In this document: positions 35,548 to 44,009 of the stretch, one piece after another | How the letters are laid out: each line of letters opens with the position of its first letter | Position numbering within the stretch: the first letter of the stretch is position 1 | Assembly: GCF_003601975.1 (NCBI RefSeq) | Contig: NZ_QZWZ01000041.1 | Coordinates: forward strand, 1-52,493 | Length of the DNA: 52,493 nucleotides | Direction: 5' to 3' | DNA from: Mesorhizobium waimense | GTDB taxonomy: Bacteria; Pseudomonadota; Alphaproteobacteria; Rhizobiales; Rhizobiaceae | Program-made: the position numbers and the translations under genes | Notes under the pieces: generated by a model | What the model was told of the DNA's origin: nothing | The model's database searches: none | What the model saw: the letters and a program-made list of their open reading frames with translations, nothing else

Positions 35548-35820
35548 TCAGGCCTCATAGTGGCCAAGCAGCATAGCCGCCTGCGGCTTGCCGACATGGC
35601 CGGCTTCCTGGAGGATCGCCGGCACTTCGGGGTCCGACACGAAGTTCTTCCAGCCCTCGGCGTCCCAGTCGAAGATCGCCCAGACGCGGTCGGGCTCGCT
35701 GGGATCGCGGAACACGGTTGCGCCGTTCGAACCGTGCAGCCGGCGCTTGTCGGCGCCCTTGGTCGAAAAGATACGGATGAAGCGGTCGACGTCCGCCACC
35801 TTGGTCGTTGCGAGAAGCAT
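35548..35820 (-). CDS. Small protein, probably dimeric alpha/beta barrel (ABM-like)
   Basis: A 90-residue protein, MLLATTKVADVDRFIRIFST, with a beta-alpha-beta order (ATVFRDPSEPDRVWAIFDWD, then EGWKNFVSDPEVPAILQEAG) resembling antibiotic-biosynthesis-monooxygenase-like stress proteins. No catalytic residue can be named. A perfect AGGAGG sits 6 nt before the start at 35820, so strong translation is expected. It is in the middle of the three-gene operon 34347-37488, with 90 nt to the regulator upstream and 67 nt to the binding-fold gene downstream. Confidence 0.65.
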   Translation of the reverse strand: MLLATTKVADVDRFIRIFSTKGADKRRLHGSNGATVFRDPSEPDRVWAIFDWDAEGWKNFVSDPEVPAILQEAGHVGKPQAAMLLGHYEA

Positions 35821-35910
35821 TTGATTTCCTCCTGTCGGTCGCGGCCACCATCGGTCCGTCGACAGGATCACGATGCGCGCCCTGGAGCAGGCGCACATGG
35901 GGAGTATTCC

Positions 35911-37488
35911 CTATTCCTGCATCTCTCCCGGCCGGACAAGGCCATGCTCGACCGCATAGAGCGCGGCGGCGGCGCGGGTGGCCACACCGATCTTGGCATA
36001 GACGCCCTGGATATGGTGGTCCGCGGTCTTGGGCGAGATATCGAGCTTCCGCGCCACTTCCTTCGCCGTAAGGCCGGAGGCGATCAGGCGCAGCACTTCA
36101 ATCTCGCGTGGCGTCATTCCGGCCAGAGGCCGGGGCGGCGCCCGGCGCGACGGCTGCCCCGCGAAGGACAGCACGGCCTCGGCGGCGTCGGGGCAGATAC
36201 AGCCCTCACGTACGGCGGCGCGTAACTTCGTCGCCGCCGCCTCGCTGGACAGCGCCCTGCGGTGAGGACGTTCCTCTCGCGAGGTCTGGAACGCTTCGGC
36301 AGCGGCCAGGATCCTCGCCGCCGGAGTTAGGTCGGAGCCGCCGACCTTGCGGTGATAGCCAGAGCCGTCTAGGCGTTCGTGATGGCGCAGGACGAGCGCG
36401 GCCATCGCTTCGCCCTCGCGACCGAACGAGGCCAGGGCCCGCTCGCCGTAATAGGCGTGCAGTTGGGCTGCGTCGCGTTCGCGCACCGACAGCGGACCAT
36501 TGCGCATCCAGGTCGCTACCGGCACCACGAGCTCGCCCATGTCGTGGATGCACCCTGACCAGCGCAGCGCGCGGACGTCAGGGTCGGGCAGCCCGATCCG
36601 TTTCCCCGCTCCCGTGGCCAGTTCCGCCACCATCCGCGAATGGCCCTGCGTAAACGGCATGCGCATGTCGATCATGTCGGCGATGGCGAGGAACGCCTCA
36701 TCGCAGGCTGCCTCGTCCAGCGTCACCGGCGGATCGGGCTCGAGCGCCAGGATCGTCTCGCGGTCGACCGTCGCGCCGATGCCCTCCATCAGTGCCGACG
36801 CGTTGGCCGAGACGAGCCTGGCCAGATCAGCTTCGTAAGGGCCGTCAGCGCGGCTGGCGACGACTTCGGCCATCCCGTCGATACCGACGGCTTCGCTGAG
36901 CGCGATGGCATCCTGCGCCAGCGTGATCAGGCGCACGGCCGGCAGGACGTCCTCGCCGCTCAGCCCACGCGGCAGGCCCTTGCCGTCCCAGCGCTCGTAG
37001 ATCTGTCCAAGATTGCGCCGCATCTCCTCGGACAGGCCCAGCCGCTCGCCGATCCGTTGCGCGACCTCGCAATGCGCGGTGAGCACCGGGCGGGCCACCG
37101 CGAGCGCCTGCGACAGCCCAGCCTCGATCGCCTTCGCTTGAGCGTCGGGCTCAAGATCGTAGTAGAGCCGCTTGAAAGCTTGCACGAAGACCCTCCCCAG
37201 TTCCGCACGATTGCCCATGTCGAGACCGACAAGATCCTGGCGGAGCGCGATTTCGTCGCCGAAGGTGGCCGAAAGAAGGTCCGTGTCGGCATTGCAGCCG
37301 ACATAGCGCAGCATGGACTGATGGTAGGCGTTGCGCCGAATCTCATCGGAAACACCCGCAAGCTCGGCGATCCGCATTGCAAGCACGCAGGACTTCAGTG
37401 CGAAGTCGCGAGAATGGCCAGTGGCGAGGTCCGAAGCATAGGCCAGGACCATCATGAAATCCGCCCGGCGGATCGAGACTTTTGTCAT
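35911..37488 (-). CDS. HD-GYP-type phosphohydrolase fused to a LuxR DNA-binding domain
   Basis: A 525-residue fusion. The central and C-terminal catalytic part (about 265-420) has the HD pair in GCIHDMGELVVP and the GYP-type motif HHERLDGSGYHRKVGGSDLT. An earlier degenerate HD region has IYERWDGKGLPRGLSGEDVL near residues 165-185, so the fold is duplicated. The last 65 residues form a LuxR helix-turn-helix (MTPREIEVLRLIASGLTAKE, then VARKLDISPKTADHHIQGVY). HD-GYP domains hydrolyse cyclic-di-GMP; here the GYP reads GSGYH, so activity is uncertain. It may be a regulator gated by a nucleotide. ATG 37488 has GGGAGG upstream. First gene of an operon with a signal-less binding protein. Confidence 0.82.
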   Translation of the reverse strand: MTKVSIRRADFMMVLAYASDLATGHSRDFALKSCVLAMRIAELAGVSDEIRRNAYHQSMLRYVGCNADTDLLSATFGDEIALRQDLVGLDMGNRAELGRVFVQAFKRLYYDLEPDAQAKAIEAGLSQALAVARPVLTAHCEVAQRIGERLGLSEEMRRNLGQIYERWDGKGLPRGLSGEDVLPAVRLITLAQDAIALSEAVGIDGMAEVVASRADGPYEADLARLVSANASALMEGIGATVDRETILALEPDPPVTLDEAACDEAFLAIADMIDMRMPFTQGHSRMVAELATGAGKRIGLPDPDVRALRWSGCIHDMGELVVPVATWMRNGPLSVRERDAAQLHAYYGERALASFGREGEAMAALVLRHHERLDGSGYHRKVGGSDLTPAARILAAAEAFQTSREERPHRRALSSEAAATKLRAAVREGCICPDAAEAVLSFAGQPSRRAPPRPLAGMTPREIEVLRLIASGLTAKEVARKLDISPKTADHHIQGVYAKIGVATRAAAALYAVEHGLVRPGEMQE

Positions 37489-37572
37489 CGCCCACCTCCC
37501 AGTAAACATGTTAGCCCCGGGTGCCGTTAATACCTAGGGGAAAGATTCCAAGCCTGATGTAGATCCTGCGAG

Positions 37573-37588
37573 AACAGAACGTTCTGTT
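37573..37588. promoter_or_regulatory. Perfect 16-bp palindrome upstream of the HD-GYP/LuxR operon
   Basis: AACAGAACGTTCTGTT is fully self-complementary and lies 85 bp before the ATG at 37488, in the 200-bp gap after the LysR gene. Size and symmetry fit a dimeric operator, perhaps for the LuxR domain encoded next. It is not the GTTC-N7-GTTC SOS box of alphaproteobacteria. Confidence 0.6.
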
Positions 37589-37690
37589 TGTGGGCCGCGA
37601 GCAGACTGGCAGCTTTTCGCGCCTCGAAACGAATCAGGGACGTTCAAGGGGCAAGTGCCTCCTTTTGTGCGCAAATCAGCCGCTCCGGCC

Positions 37691-38554
37691 CTACCAATCC
37701 TGCGCCTGACGAACCTGTTCGCAGAGCCAGGCGCAGAAGCCGCGCGGCGCCGGGCGCTGGTCACCTTCGCGGATCAGGGCGAAGTACCAGTCTGGTCCTT
37801 GCAACACAGTTGCAAGTGGCGCCACGAGCAGTCCATCGTCTAGAAGTGGCCGAAAGAGCGTCGGCGACAGCAAAGCCACACCGAGGCCACTCACGGCCGC
37901 ATTGGCGATGAGCTCGAAGATTGAGTAATCGACAGCTGCGAAGCGTAAGCCGCTCGGCATTGGTCGCTCGGCTCGTGCGAACCACTTTCCCCAATCAGGA
38001 TGAGGCAGGAGGTTGAGGTCTGCGAGATCCTCTGGCGCAGTGAGGGTCCGCGACCCGAGCAGAGTCGGTGCCACCATAGGCGTCACGTCGACAGGCGTGA
38101 GAGGGTATTCGTCAAGCCCGTCCCATCCCCCTCGTCCCGTCCGGATGGCAACATCGAACGCAGTCGGATCACGTACGTCTGAGGAAATGTCGAGCTCGAT
38201 GGTAGCACCGCCCGTTGCTCGATAGCCCGATAGTCGCGGAGCCAGAAAGCGGGATGCAAATGTCGGTGGTACTGTCACCCGCAGCGGCGTGATCCCTGCT
38301 TGAAACGCGTCGAGAGCATTGTTGATATCGTCCAGGGCATGCCGAACCTGGCACGCCAGTGTCACAGCGGCTGGAGTGGGAACAACCCTGCGACCCACGC
38401 GAGTGAACAAACGTTGACCGAGCTCTGCTTCGAGGCTGCGAATGCGAAGGCTCACGGCGGCGGGCGTGAGTGCCAGACGATCCGCCGCGCCGGCAAAGCT
38501 GCTTACGCTGACGCACATCTCGAAAATTCGGAGGGATTCAACAGAAGGTCGAAT
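37691..38554 (-). CDS. LysR-family transcriptional regulator with non-standard start
   Basis: A LysR regulator. The N-terminal HTH runs from RPSVESLRIFEMCVSVSSFA through DRLALTPAAVSLRIRSLEAE; the effector domain follows, with the late block WYFALIREGDQRPAPRGFCA. The first ATG (38518) would remove helix 1 of the HTH. The conserved sequence continues upstream for twelve more codons to an ATT at 38552-38554, preceded by AAGGGA; an in-frame TAA lies just beyond. So either ATT initiates or an ATG has mutated. Length from ATT is 287 residues. It is divergent from the PhzF gene and probably regulates it. Confidence 0.75.
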   Translation of the reverse strand: MRPSVESLRIFEMCVSVSSFAGAADRLALTPAAVSLRIRSLEAELGQRLFTRVGRRVVPTPAAVTLACQVRHALDDINNALDAFQAGITPLRVTVPPTFASRFLAPRLSGYRATGGATIELDISSDVRDPTAFDVAIRTGRGGWDGLDEYPLTPVDVTPMVAPTLLGSRTLTAPEDLADLNLLPHPDWGKWFARAERPMPSGLRFAAVDYSIFELIANAAVSGLGVALLSPTLFRPLLDDGLLVAPLATVLQGPDWYFALIREGDQRPAPRGFCAWLCEQVRQAQDW

Positions 38555-38651
38555 GATTAGTTTCCCTTATCATTTGGCCAAGCAATGCGCGTTTTGTCGC
38601 TGAGGTGCTTTGGTGCACAGTCCTTCTTGTCAGAAGAATAGGAGCTATGCC

Positions 38652-39539
38652 TTGTCGCCGCAATCGAGCACTGCAGTTCTAACAGCCGGACTGATCGACG
38701 TCTTTGCGGACACCTCGTTAAGTGGCAACCCTCTGGCCGTCGTCGAAGACGCTGATGGACTTTCCGAGACGCAGATGCGCCGGATCGCCGGCGAATTCAA
38801 CCAAGCTGAAACGACCTTCATCATGCGCAGCGATCGGGCCGATCTGAAGCTCCGGTCGTTTACTGCAGCCGGTGCGGAAGTTGGTGGTGCCGGCCACAAC
38901 GCGCTGGGAGCGTGGCTTTGGCTGGCGGAAGAAGGCAAGCTTGGCCCTATCGAAGCCCCTCGGGTCTTCCAGCAAGAAATTGGAGGTGAGGTTCTGCCGA
39001 TTGAACTTCGGCCCGTCGATGGGCGGATCTTTGGTCATATGAAGCAGTCCGCGCTCAAGCTGGGACCCGCGCTGGCCGACGTTCGGCCCCTGGCGGCAGC
39101 ACTGGGTCTGGCGCCAGAAGATATTCGCGCCGAACCGGCTCCTCGCGTGGCGGATACGGGAGTGGCGCACTTGCTTGTTCACCTCCGCGACGCTGCGGCG
39201 GTCGATCGTGCCGAACCTGCCACCAAGGGACTACTCAAGGTCCTGAGCGCGGTGTTTGCCGAGGGCTGCTACGTCTATGCCTTTGACCGCTCTGCGCCAC
39301 ATCGCGCGTATGCGCGGTTCTTCAACCCCACGGTTGGGTTGTGGGAAGATGCGGCAACCGGCACGGCAGCCGGCCCGCTCGGCGCCTACCTTGAGAGCGA
39401 AGGCTTGATCTCGGGTGCCATCGAGGTCGAACAGGGCACTAAGATGGGGCGGCGGAGCGTCCTTCGAGTCAGCCTGGCTCCTGAGCCTGAGGTTTCCGGC
39501 GCCGGCATCATCGTTATGCGCGGCAGGCTTTCTCTCTGA
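38652..39539 (+). CDS. PhzF-family epimerase/isomerase-like protein
   Basis: A 295-residue PhzF-fold protein. Visible blocks: LIDVFADTSLSGNPLAVVED at the N-terminus, the catalytic Glu in FNQAETTFIM, the pattern LRSFTAAGAEVGGAGHNALG, and the second-domain RFFNPTVGLWEDAATGTAAG. The family includes trans-2,3-dihydro-3-hydroxyanthranilate isomerase; no other phenazine genes are near. A TTG at 38652 with AGGAG 8 nt upstream fits; a GTG or TTG near 38610 would extend it. Next to the divergent LysR gene. Confidence 0.85.
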   Translation: MSPQSSTAVLTAGLIDVFADTSLSGNPLAVVEDADGLSETQMRRIAGEFNQAETTFIMRSDRADLKLRSFTAAGAEVGGAGHNALGAWLWLAEEGKLGPIEAPRVFQQEIGGEVLPIELRPVDGRIFGHMKQSALKLGPALADVRPLAAALGLAPEDIRAEPAPRVADTGVAHLLVHLRDAAAVDRAEPATKGLLKVLSAVFAEGCYVYAFDRSAPHRAYARFFNPTVGLWEDAATGTAAGPLGAYLESEGLISGAIEVEQGTKMGRRSVLRVSLAPEPEVSGAGIIVMRGRLSL

Positions 39540-39813
39540 ATCGCAAATCCGCGAGCCACTGAACGGCCGGGCGCCGCGACATACGCTGGCCGCACTGCGA
39601 CGGAGCCGCTGGATCATCCTCGCCTGGCCTCAGTCGCATGTTCATAGACCATCTGCCGTTGCCGGCCTTCGCCATCGACGGCCAAGGCGCCATCAAACTC
39701 GTCGCAAAGGGATGGCAAGACCGTACCCGTCGCACCTTCAATAGGCGCGCGCTTTCGCTCCTCGCCGCCATCGCAAGCATGCCCACAATCGCACAATCTC
39801 AGGAGGAGGCCAA
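39540..39813. other. 274-bp gap before the epoxide hydrolase gene
   Basis: No convincing gene: an open frame at 39638-39826 on the plus strand lacks a Shine-Dalgarno and is in another frame from the hydrolase. AGGAGG at 39801-39806 serves the hydrolase start at 39814. Promoter sequence is presumably here. Confidence 0.5.
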
Positions 39814-40950
39814 ATGCTCTCAATAAAGTCGTTCAAGATTCAGATCAGCGATGCAGCGATTGCTGACCTGAAAGATCGTCTCGGGAAGGCGCGTTGGCCT
39901 CACGCAATCACGGACGATTGGTCACGGGGCCAACCCATCAAGCTAATCATGGAGCTGACCGATCAATGGAGGAACAAGTACAACTGGCGGGAACACGAGC
40001 GCGATCTCAACCGCTACCCTCACTTCATGACAGAGATCGACGATCAGCCGATTCATTTCATGCATATCAAATCGCCGATGCCTAATGCATTGCCTTTGAT
40101 CCTCAGCCACGGCTGGCCCGGCAGCTTCGCCGAGTTCCTTGACCTCGTAGGGCCGCTGACTGATCCAAAGGCGCATGGACTCGACGAGTCGATCGCTTTC
40201 GATCTGGTCATCCCATCGCTGCCGGGTTTCGGTTTCTCGAGCCCAATGTCATTGCCAGGATGGGACAGCGCAAAGACGGCCAAAGCCTGGGACACCCTGA
40301 TGAAAGGGCTCGGATATGAGCGCTACGGCGCGCATGGCGGAGACGCTGGTGCTCTTGTCGGCCGTGAGCTGGGAATTCTGGCGCCGAAGGGTCTCGTGGG
40401 AACGCATCTTCTTCAAATCTTTGCATTTCCATCGGGGCAGCCGGGCGAAATGGAGAAGCTGTCACCCTTCGAGATGGAGGGAATGGCAAACCTGGCCAAT
40501 TTCGAAAAGTACGGCGGATACCAGGCCATTCAGTCGAAACGCCCCGGAACGCTTGCGTTCGCCCTAGTCGACTCGCCAATCGGCCAGCTGGCCTGGAACG
40601 CGGAATTGTGGTTCGGCTTCGAGGGCATCGGTGCAGACCATGTGGATCGCGAACGCTATCTGACCAACAACTCCATCTACTGGTTCACGGCCACCAGCGG
40701 GTCTGCCGCGAACGTCTATTATGAGGACACGCAGACCGGGGCAGGATATCGGGAGTTAAACAATCCGACACCCACTGGCGTGGCCGTGTTCCCCCAAGAC
40801 TTTCGATCTGTTCGCAGCTTCGCGGAGCGCTCAAACAATATAGTTCACTGGACCGAAATGCCACGCGGCGGGCACTTCGCCGCTTCCGAGGCGCCCCACC
40901 TGCTCGTCGAGGATATCCGCAAGTTCTTCGGGAGGCTGATCGTCGGCTAG
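39814..40950 (+). CDS. Epoxide hydrolase (EHN / alpha-beta hydrolase)
   Basis: A 378-residue epoxide hydrolase. The N-terminal EHN domain (about 1-110) has IADLKDRLGKARWPHAITDD and WREHERDLNRYPHFM. The alpha/beta core has oxyanion motif HGWPGS (99-104), nucleophile Asp177 in AHGGDAGALVG and His354 in PRGGHFAA near the C-terminus; a ring-opening Tyr region is present. This subgroup resembles fungal and actinobacterial microsomal-like enzymes. No signal peptide is seen. The start at 39814 has AGGAGG upstream. The 37.5-41 kb block appears less GC-rich than its flanks, which could mean later acquisition. Confidence 0.9.
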   Translation: MLSIKSFKIQISDAAIADLKDRLGKARWPHAITDDWSRGQPIKLIMELTDQWRNKYNWREHERDLNRYPHFMTEIDDQPIHFMHIKSPMPNALPLILSHGWPGSFAEFLDLVGPLTDPKAHGLDESIAFDLVIPSLPGFGFSSPMSLPGWDSAKTAKAWDTLMKGLGYERYGAHGGDAGALVGRELGILAPKGLVGTHLLQIFAFPSGQPGEMEKLSPFEMEGMANLANFEKYGGYQAIQSKRPGTLAFALVDSPIGQLAWNAELWFGFEGIGADHVDRERYLTNNSIYWFTATSGSAANVYYEDTQTGAGYRELNNPTPTGVAVFPQDFRSVRSFAERSNNIVHWTEMPRGGHFAASEAPHLLVEDIRKFFGRLIVG

Positions 40951-41182
40951 ATCCGTCGATTTTTCCGTTCACGGATAGATGGCGTGCACCTTGACCGTGG
41001 GAATACGTGGGCACTTGGCAAGACGCTTGTGCCGATCGTCCCTGCTCGTTCAAGTAGAGTAATCTATCGCTCTACGCGGCATCCGCCCGATCAAATGTCT
41101 GCTCCTGGGAGGCGGCTGTCGACTGCCTGGTGACCGTGCATGAGGCGCATAGCCGCCGTGGGCTGAGGGCGTGGGGCGGCTG
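40951..41182. other. 232-bp gap, nothing recognised
   Basis: Convergent intergenic sequence between the epoxide hydrolase and the GGDEF-EAL gene. No hairpin with a T-run and no repeat was noted. Confidence 0.5.
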
Positions 41183-43897
41183 CTACCCCGCCGCCAGCCA
41201 TTTGCGCGACTGGGCGAAGACCTTGAAGGCCTTGGCGTCCATCGGACGGCCGAAGGCGTAGCCCTGCAGGATGTCGCAGCCCAATTCCTTCAGGATGCGC
41301 GCGTGTTCCATCGTTTCGACGCCTTCGGCCACCACTTCGATGCCGAGCGACTTGCCGATCTCGATGATTGACGACACCAGCCGCCGCTGCGCCCTTGAAT
41401 CGATGATCGGCGTGATCAACTGGCGGTCGATCTTCAGCCGGCGCGGCTGCAGCTTGAGCAGGCTGACGATCGAGGCGTGGCCGGTGCCGAAATCGTCGAT
41501 CTCGATGTCGATGCCGAGTTCCTTGATCTGCTCGATGTTCCAGGAAACGAAGTCGTCGTTCTCGTCGAGGAAGATCGACTCCACCAGCTCGAACGACACG
41601 GTCCCTTCCTTGATGGCGAGCTTGCGCAAACCCTTGATCAGGTCCCGGTCCTCCAGGCGCCTGGCCGAGACGTTGACCGACACGCGCGGGATGTTGAGAT
41701 GCGACCAGCGCTCGAAATTCTCCAGCGCCTGTTTGAGAGTGACGCGGTCGATCAGCGCCACGACATTGAGCTCTTCGGCCACTTTGAGATAGGCGGCGGG
41801 GGCGAGGATGCCACGCCGCGGATGCTTCCAGCGCGATAACGCCTCGACGCCGACGATCTCGAGCGTCTTGGCGTCGAACTGCGGCTGGTAGTAGGCGATG
41901 AATTCGTTCCGTTCCAGCCCGCCCAGGATCTCATCGGCGGTCTGCTTGGTTCGAACGATCTCGCTCTGCAGCTCCTCGTTGAAGAATTCGTAGCGATTGC
42001 GGCCATGGCTTTTCGCCCGGTAAAGCGCGAGATCGGCATTGACGAGCAGCTGCTTGGCATCGACGCCGCTATTGGCGGCAATGCCGATGCTGACGCCGAA
42101 CCGGCACTGATGGCCCTGATAGGTGATCGGCTGGCGCATCTCTTCGATGATGCGGTCGGCAAGTTCGGCAAGCTTGTCGTCGCCACGTCCATGGCTCACC
42201 ACCACGAACTCGTCGCCGCCGATGCGCGCCACGAAATCGGCAGCCCCGGCGTTGGCCTTGATGACCTTCGAGGCATGCAACAGCATGGCATCGCCGGCTG
42301 CGTGGCCGAGCGTGTCGTTGATCTGCTTGAAGCGGTCGAGGTCGAGATGCAGCAGCGCCGTGCGCCGGCCGGCTTCGCCGCTTTCGGCCAGCATTTCGTC
42401 GAGGTAGCGGCGATTGGGCAGGCCGGTCAGCGAATCGTGAAGCGCCACATGTTCGATGCGGGCCTTGGCGGTCTCCAGCTCGGCGTTCTTCGATTCCGAC
42501 AGCTGCCGCTCGCGCACGAGGTTCTCGTTGAGCAGCACGTCGCTGGTCACGTCCCATTCGGCGCCGATCATCTTCGGCGTGCCGCCGGTGTCCTGGAAGA
42601 AGGTCGCGCGCGTGCGGACATGGCGGATATGGCCGTCAGCATGGACGAGGCGGTATTGCGAGGAGTAGAGGCCCTTGGTCGCCGCGGCCTGGTCGAAATC
42701 CTGTCGCGCACGCGCGATATCGTCGGGATGGATCGTCCCCGACCAGTCATCATAGGCGCGCGGCTTGCCGTCGGCGGGCCTGCCGTAGATCTCGTTGACG
42801 CGGTCGTCCCAAACCAGTTCGTTGGTGGCTAGGTCGTGCTCCCACACGCCGATGCCCGAGGCCTCCAGCGCCAGCTCCAGCCGCCCCGACAGGCGTCTCA
42901 GCTCGGCATAGTTTTCCTGCCTTTCGCCGAACAGCCGCCCGGCCACCAGGATCGGCAGCACCACCAGCACGCCGGCGAGCGCCATGAGCGCCTGCAAGGT
43001 CCGCTCATTCTTCGGGCCTGCTGGCCAGCCGCCCTTGGGAATGGCCGAAATCCGCCAGGAGCCTGAAGGCAGCTGCACTTCGGCCGTCACGGGTTTGCCG
43101 GCGATGACATTGTCGCCGCCGAAGAAACGTTCGCCGCCACCCCCCAGCGCATCCTTGCCGGTCAGCGCGACATCGATGTCGAGTTGGGGGTCGGTGAGGC
43201 CGCTCGCCGCGTAGAGCCGGTCGACATCGACCACAGCCGAGACGATGCCCCAGAAGCGGTCGCCGCCGCCCGCCGTCGGCACGAAGACCGGGATGCGGCC
43301 TATGAAGCCGCGTCCGCCTTGCGCCAGGTCGACCGGACCGGCGAACACCAGCGTGCGTCCGTCGCGCGCCCGAAGTGCCGCCGTGCGTTGCGCCTCGTTC
43401 TTGCGGTAATCGAGCCCGATCGCCTTCTCGTTGCCTTCCATCGGGTACATCAGCGAGATGACGAGGGCCGGCGCGCCGGCAATGTTGCGCAATTGCGATT
43501 TCTGCTCGAACAGATTGCCGGTGAGCGCGGCAAATCTCTGCTGGCCCATATAGGGCTCGGTGACGATGGCCGATACCAGGCCGCGCACGAGCTGAAGATT
43601 GCCGTTTATGTTGCCCTCGAGCTTGGCGCGGATGATGTTGACCTTGGCCAGGACATCGGCTCGCGCCAGTTGATCGGACACTTTTCTGTTCTGCTGGTCG
43701 GCAAACACGGCGCAGATCAGAAGCACGACGAAGGCTATCGCCGCCGGCAGGTTGGCGGCAGAGAAAACGGCCTGTCTCACACGGCCGAGATTGAATCCCG
43801 TTCTGGCCAATTCGACCCGAATACCTTTCCTGGACAACAGCCCATCGGGCGAACCTAGTAGAAAGTGCTTAAATTTAACCTTCCGGGCCGGCCGCAA
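41183..43897 (-). CDS. CHASE-PAS-GGDEF-EAL cyclic-di-GMP enzyme
   Basis: A 904-residue membrane sensor. Two transmembrane helices (about 47-66 and 305-325) enclose a periplasmic CHASE domain (about 85-290). A PAS domain (about 345-470) with LELALEASGIGVWEHDLATN follows. The GGDEF domain has intact RIGGDEFVVVS near 560, and I-site-like residues are not obvious. The EAL domain keeps EALSRW near 685, DDFGTGHASI and EGVETMEHARILKELGCDIL. Both catalytic motifs look complete, so either synthesis or breakdown of c-di-GMP can occur. The AT-rich region upstream (43870-43890) may contain its promoter. Confidence 0.9.
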   Translation of the reverse strand: MRPARKVKFKHFLLGSPDGLLSRKGIRVELARTGFNLGRVRQAVFSAANLPAAIAFVVLLICAVFADQQNRKVSDQLARADVLAKVNIIRAKLEGNINGNLQLVRGLVSAIVTEPYMGQQRFAALTGNLFEQKSQLRNIAGAPALVISLMYPMEGNEKAIGLDYRKNEAQRTAALRARDGRTLVFAGPVDLAQGGRGFIGRIPVFVPTAGGGDRFWGIVSAVVDVDRLYAASGLTDPQLDIDVALTGKDALGGGGERFFGGDNVIAGKPVTAEVQLPSGSWRISAIPKGGWPAGPKNERTLQALMALAGVLVVLPILVAGRLFGERQENYAELRRLSGRLELALEASGIGVWEHDLATNELVWDDRVNEIYGRPADGKPRAYDDWSGTIHPDDIARARQDFDQAAATKGLYSSQYRLVHADGHIRHVRTRATFFQDTGGTPKMIGAEWDVTSDVLLNENLVRERQLSESKNAELETAKARIEHVALHDSLTGLPNRRYLDEMLAESGEAGRRTALLHLDLDRFKQINDTLGHAAGDAMLLHASKVIKANAGAADFVARIGGDEFVVVSHGRGDDKLAELADRIIEEMRQPITYQGHQCRFGVSIGIAANSGVDAKQLLVNADLALYRAKSHGRNRYEFFNEELQSEIVRTKQTADEILGGLERNEFIAYYQPQFDAKTLEIVGVEALSRWKHPRRGILAPAAYLKVAEELNVVALIDRVTLKQALENFERWSHLNIPRVSVNVSARRLEDRDLIKGLRKLAIKEGTVSFELVESIFLDENDDFVSWNIEQIKELGIDIEIDDFGTGHASIVSLLKLQPRRLKIDRQLITPIIDSRAQRRLVSSIIEIGKSLGIEVVAEGVETMEHARILKELGCDILQGYAFGRPMDAKAFKVFAQSRKWLAAG

Positions 43898-44009
43898 GTT
43901 TCAGCATCGGGCCTATCCTGTCACGCCGGCTATACGGAAAATATCTGGCGTACCGGCCAAATAGCGCCAGAACCGCGGGACTGAGGCGCACACTGACGGC
44001 GCCGGCCGA

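Noticed and set aside
37573..37588. Palindrome as LexA/SOS box
   Set aside because: Alphaproteobacterial LexA sites are direct repeats GTTC-N7-GTTC; this is a fully symmetric palindrome without that spacing.
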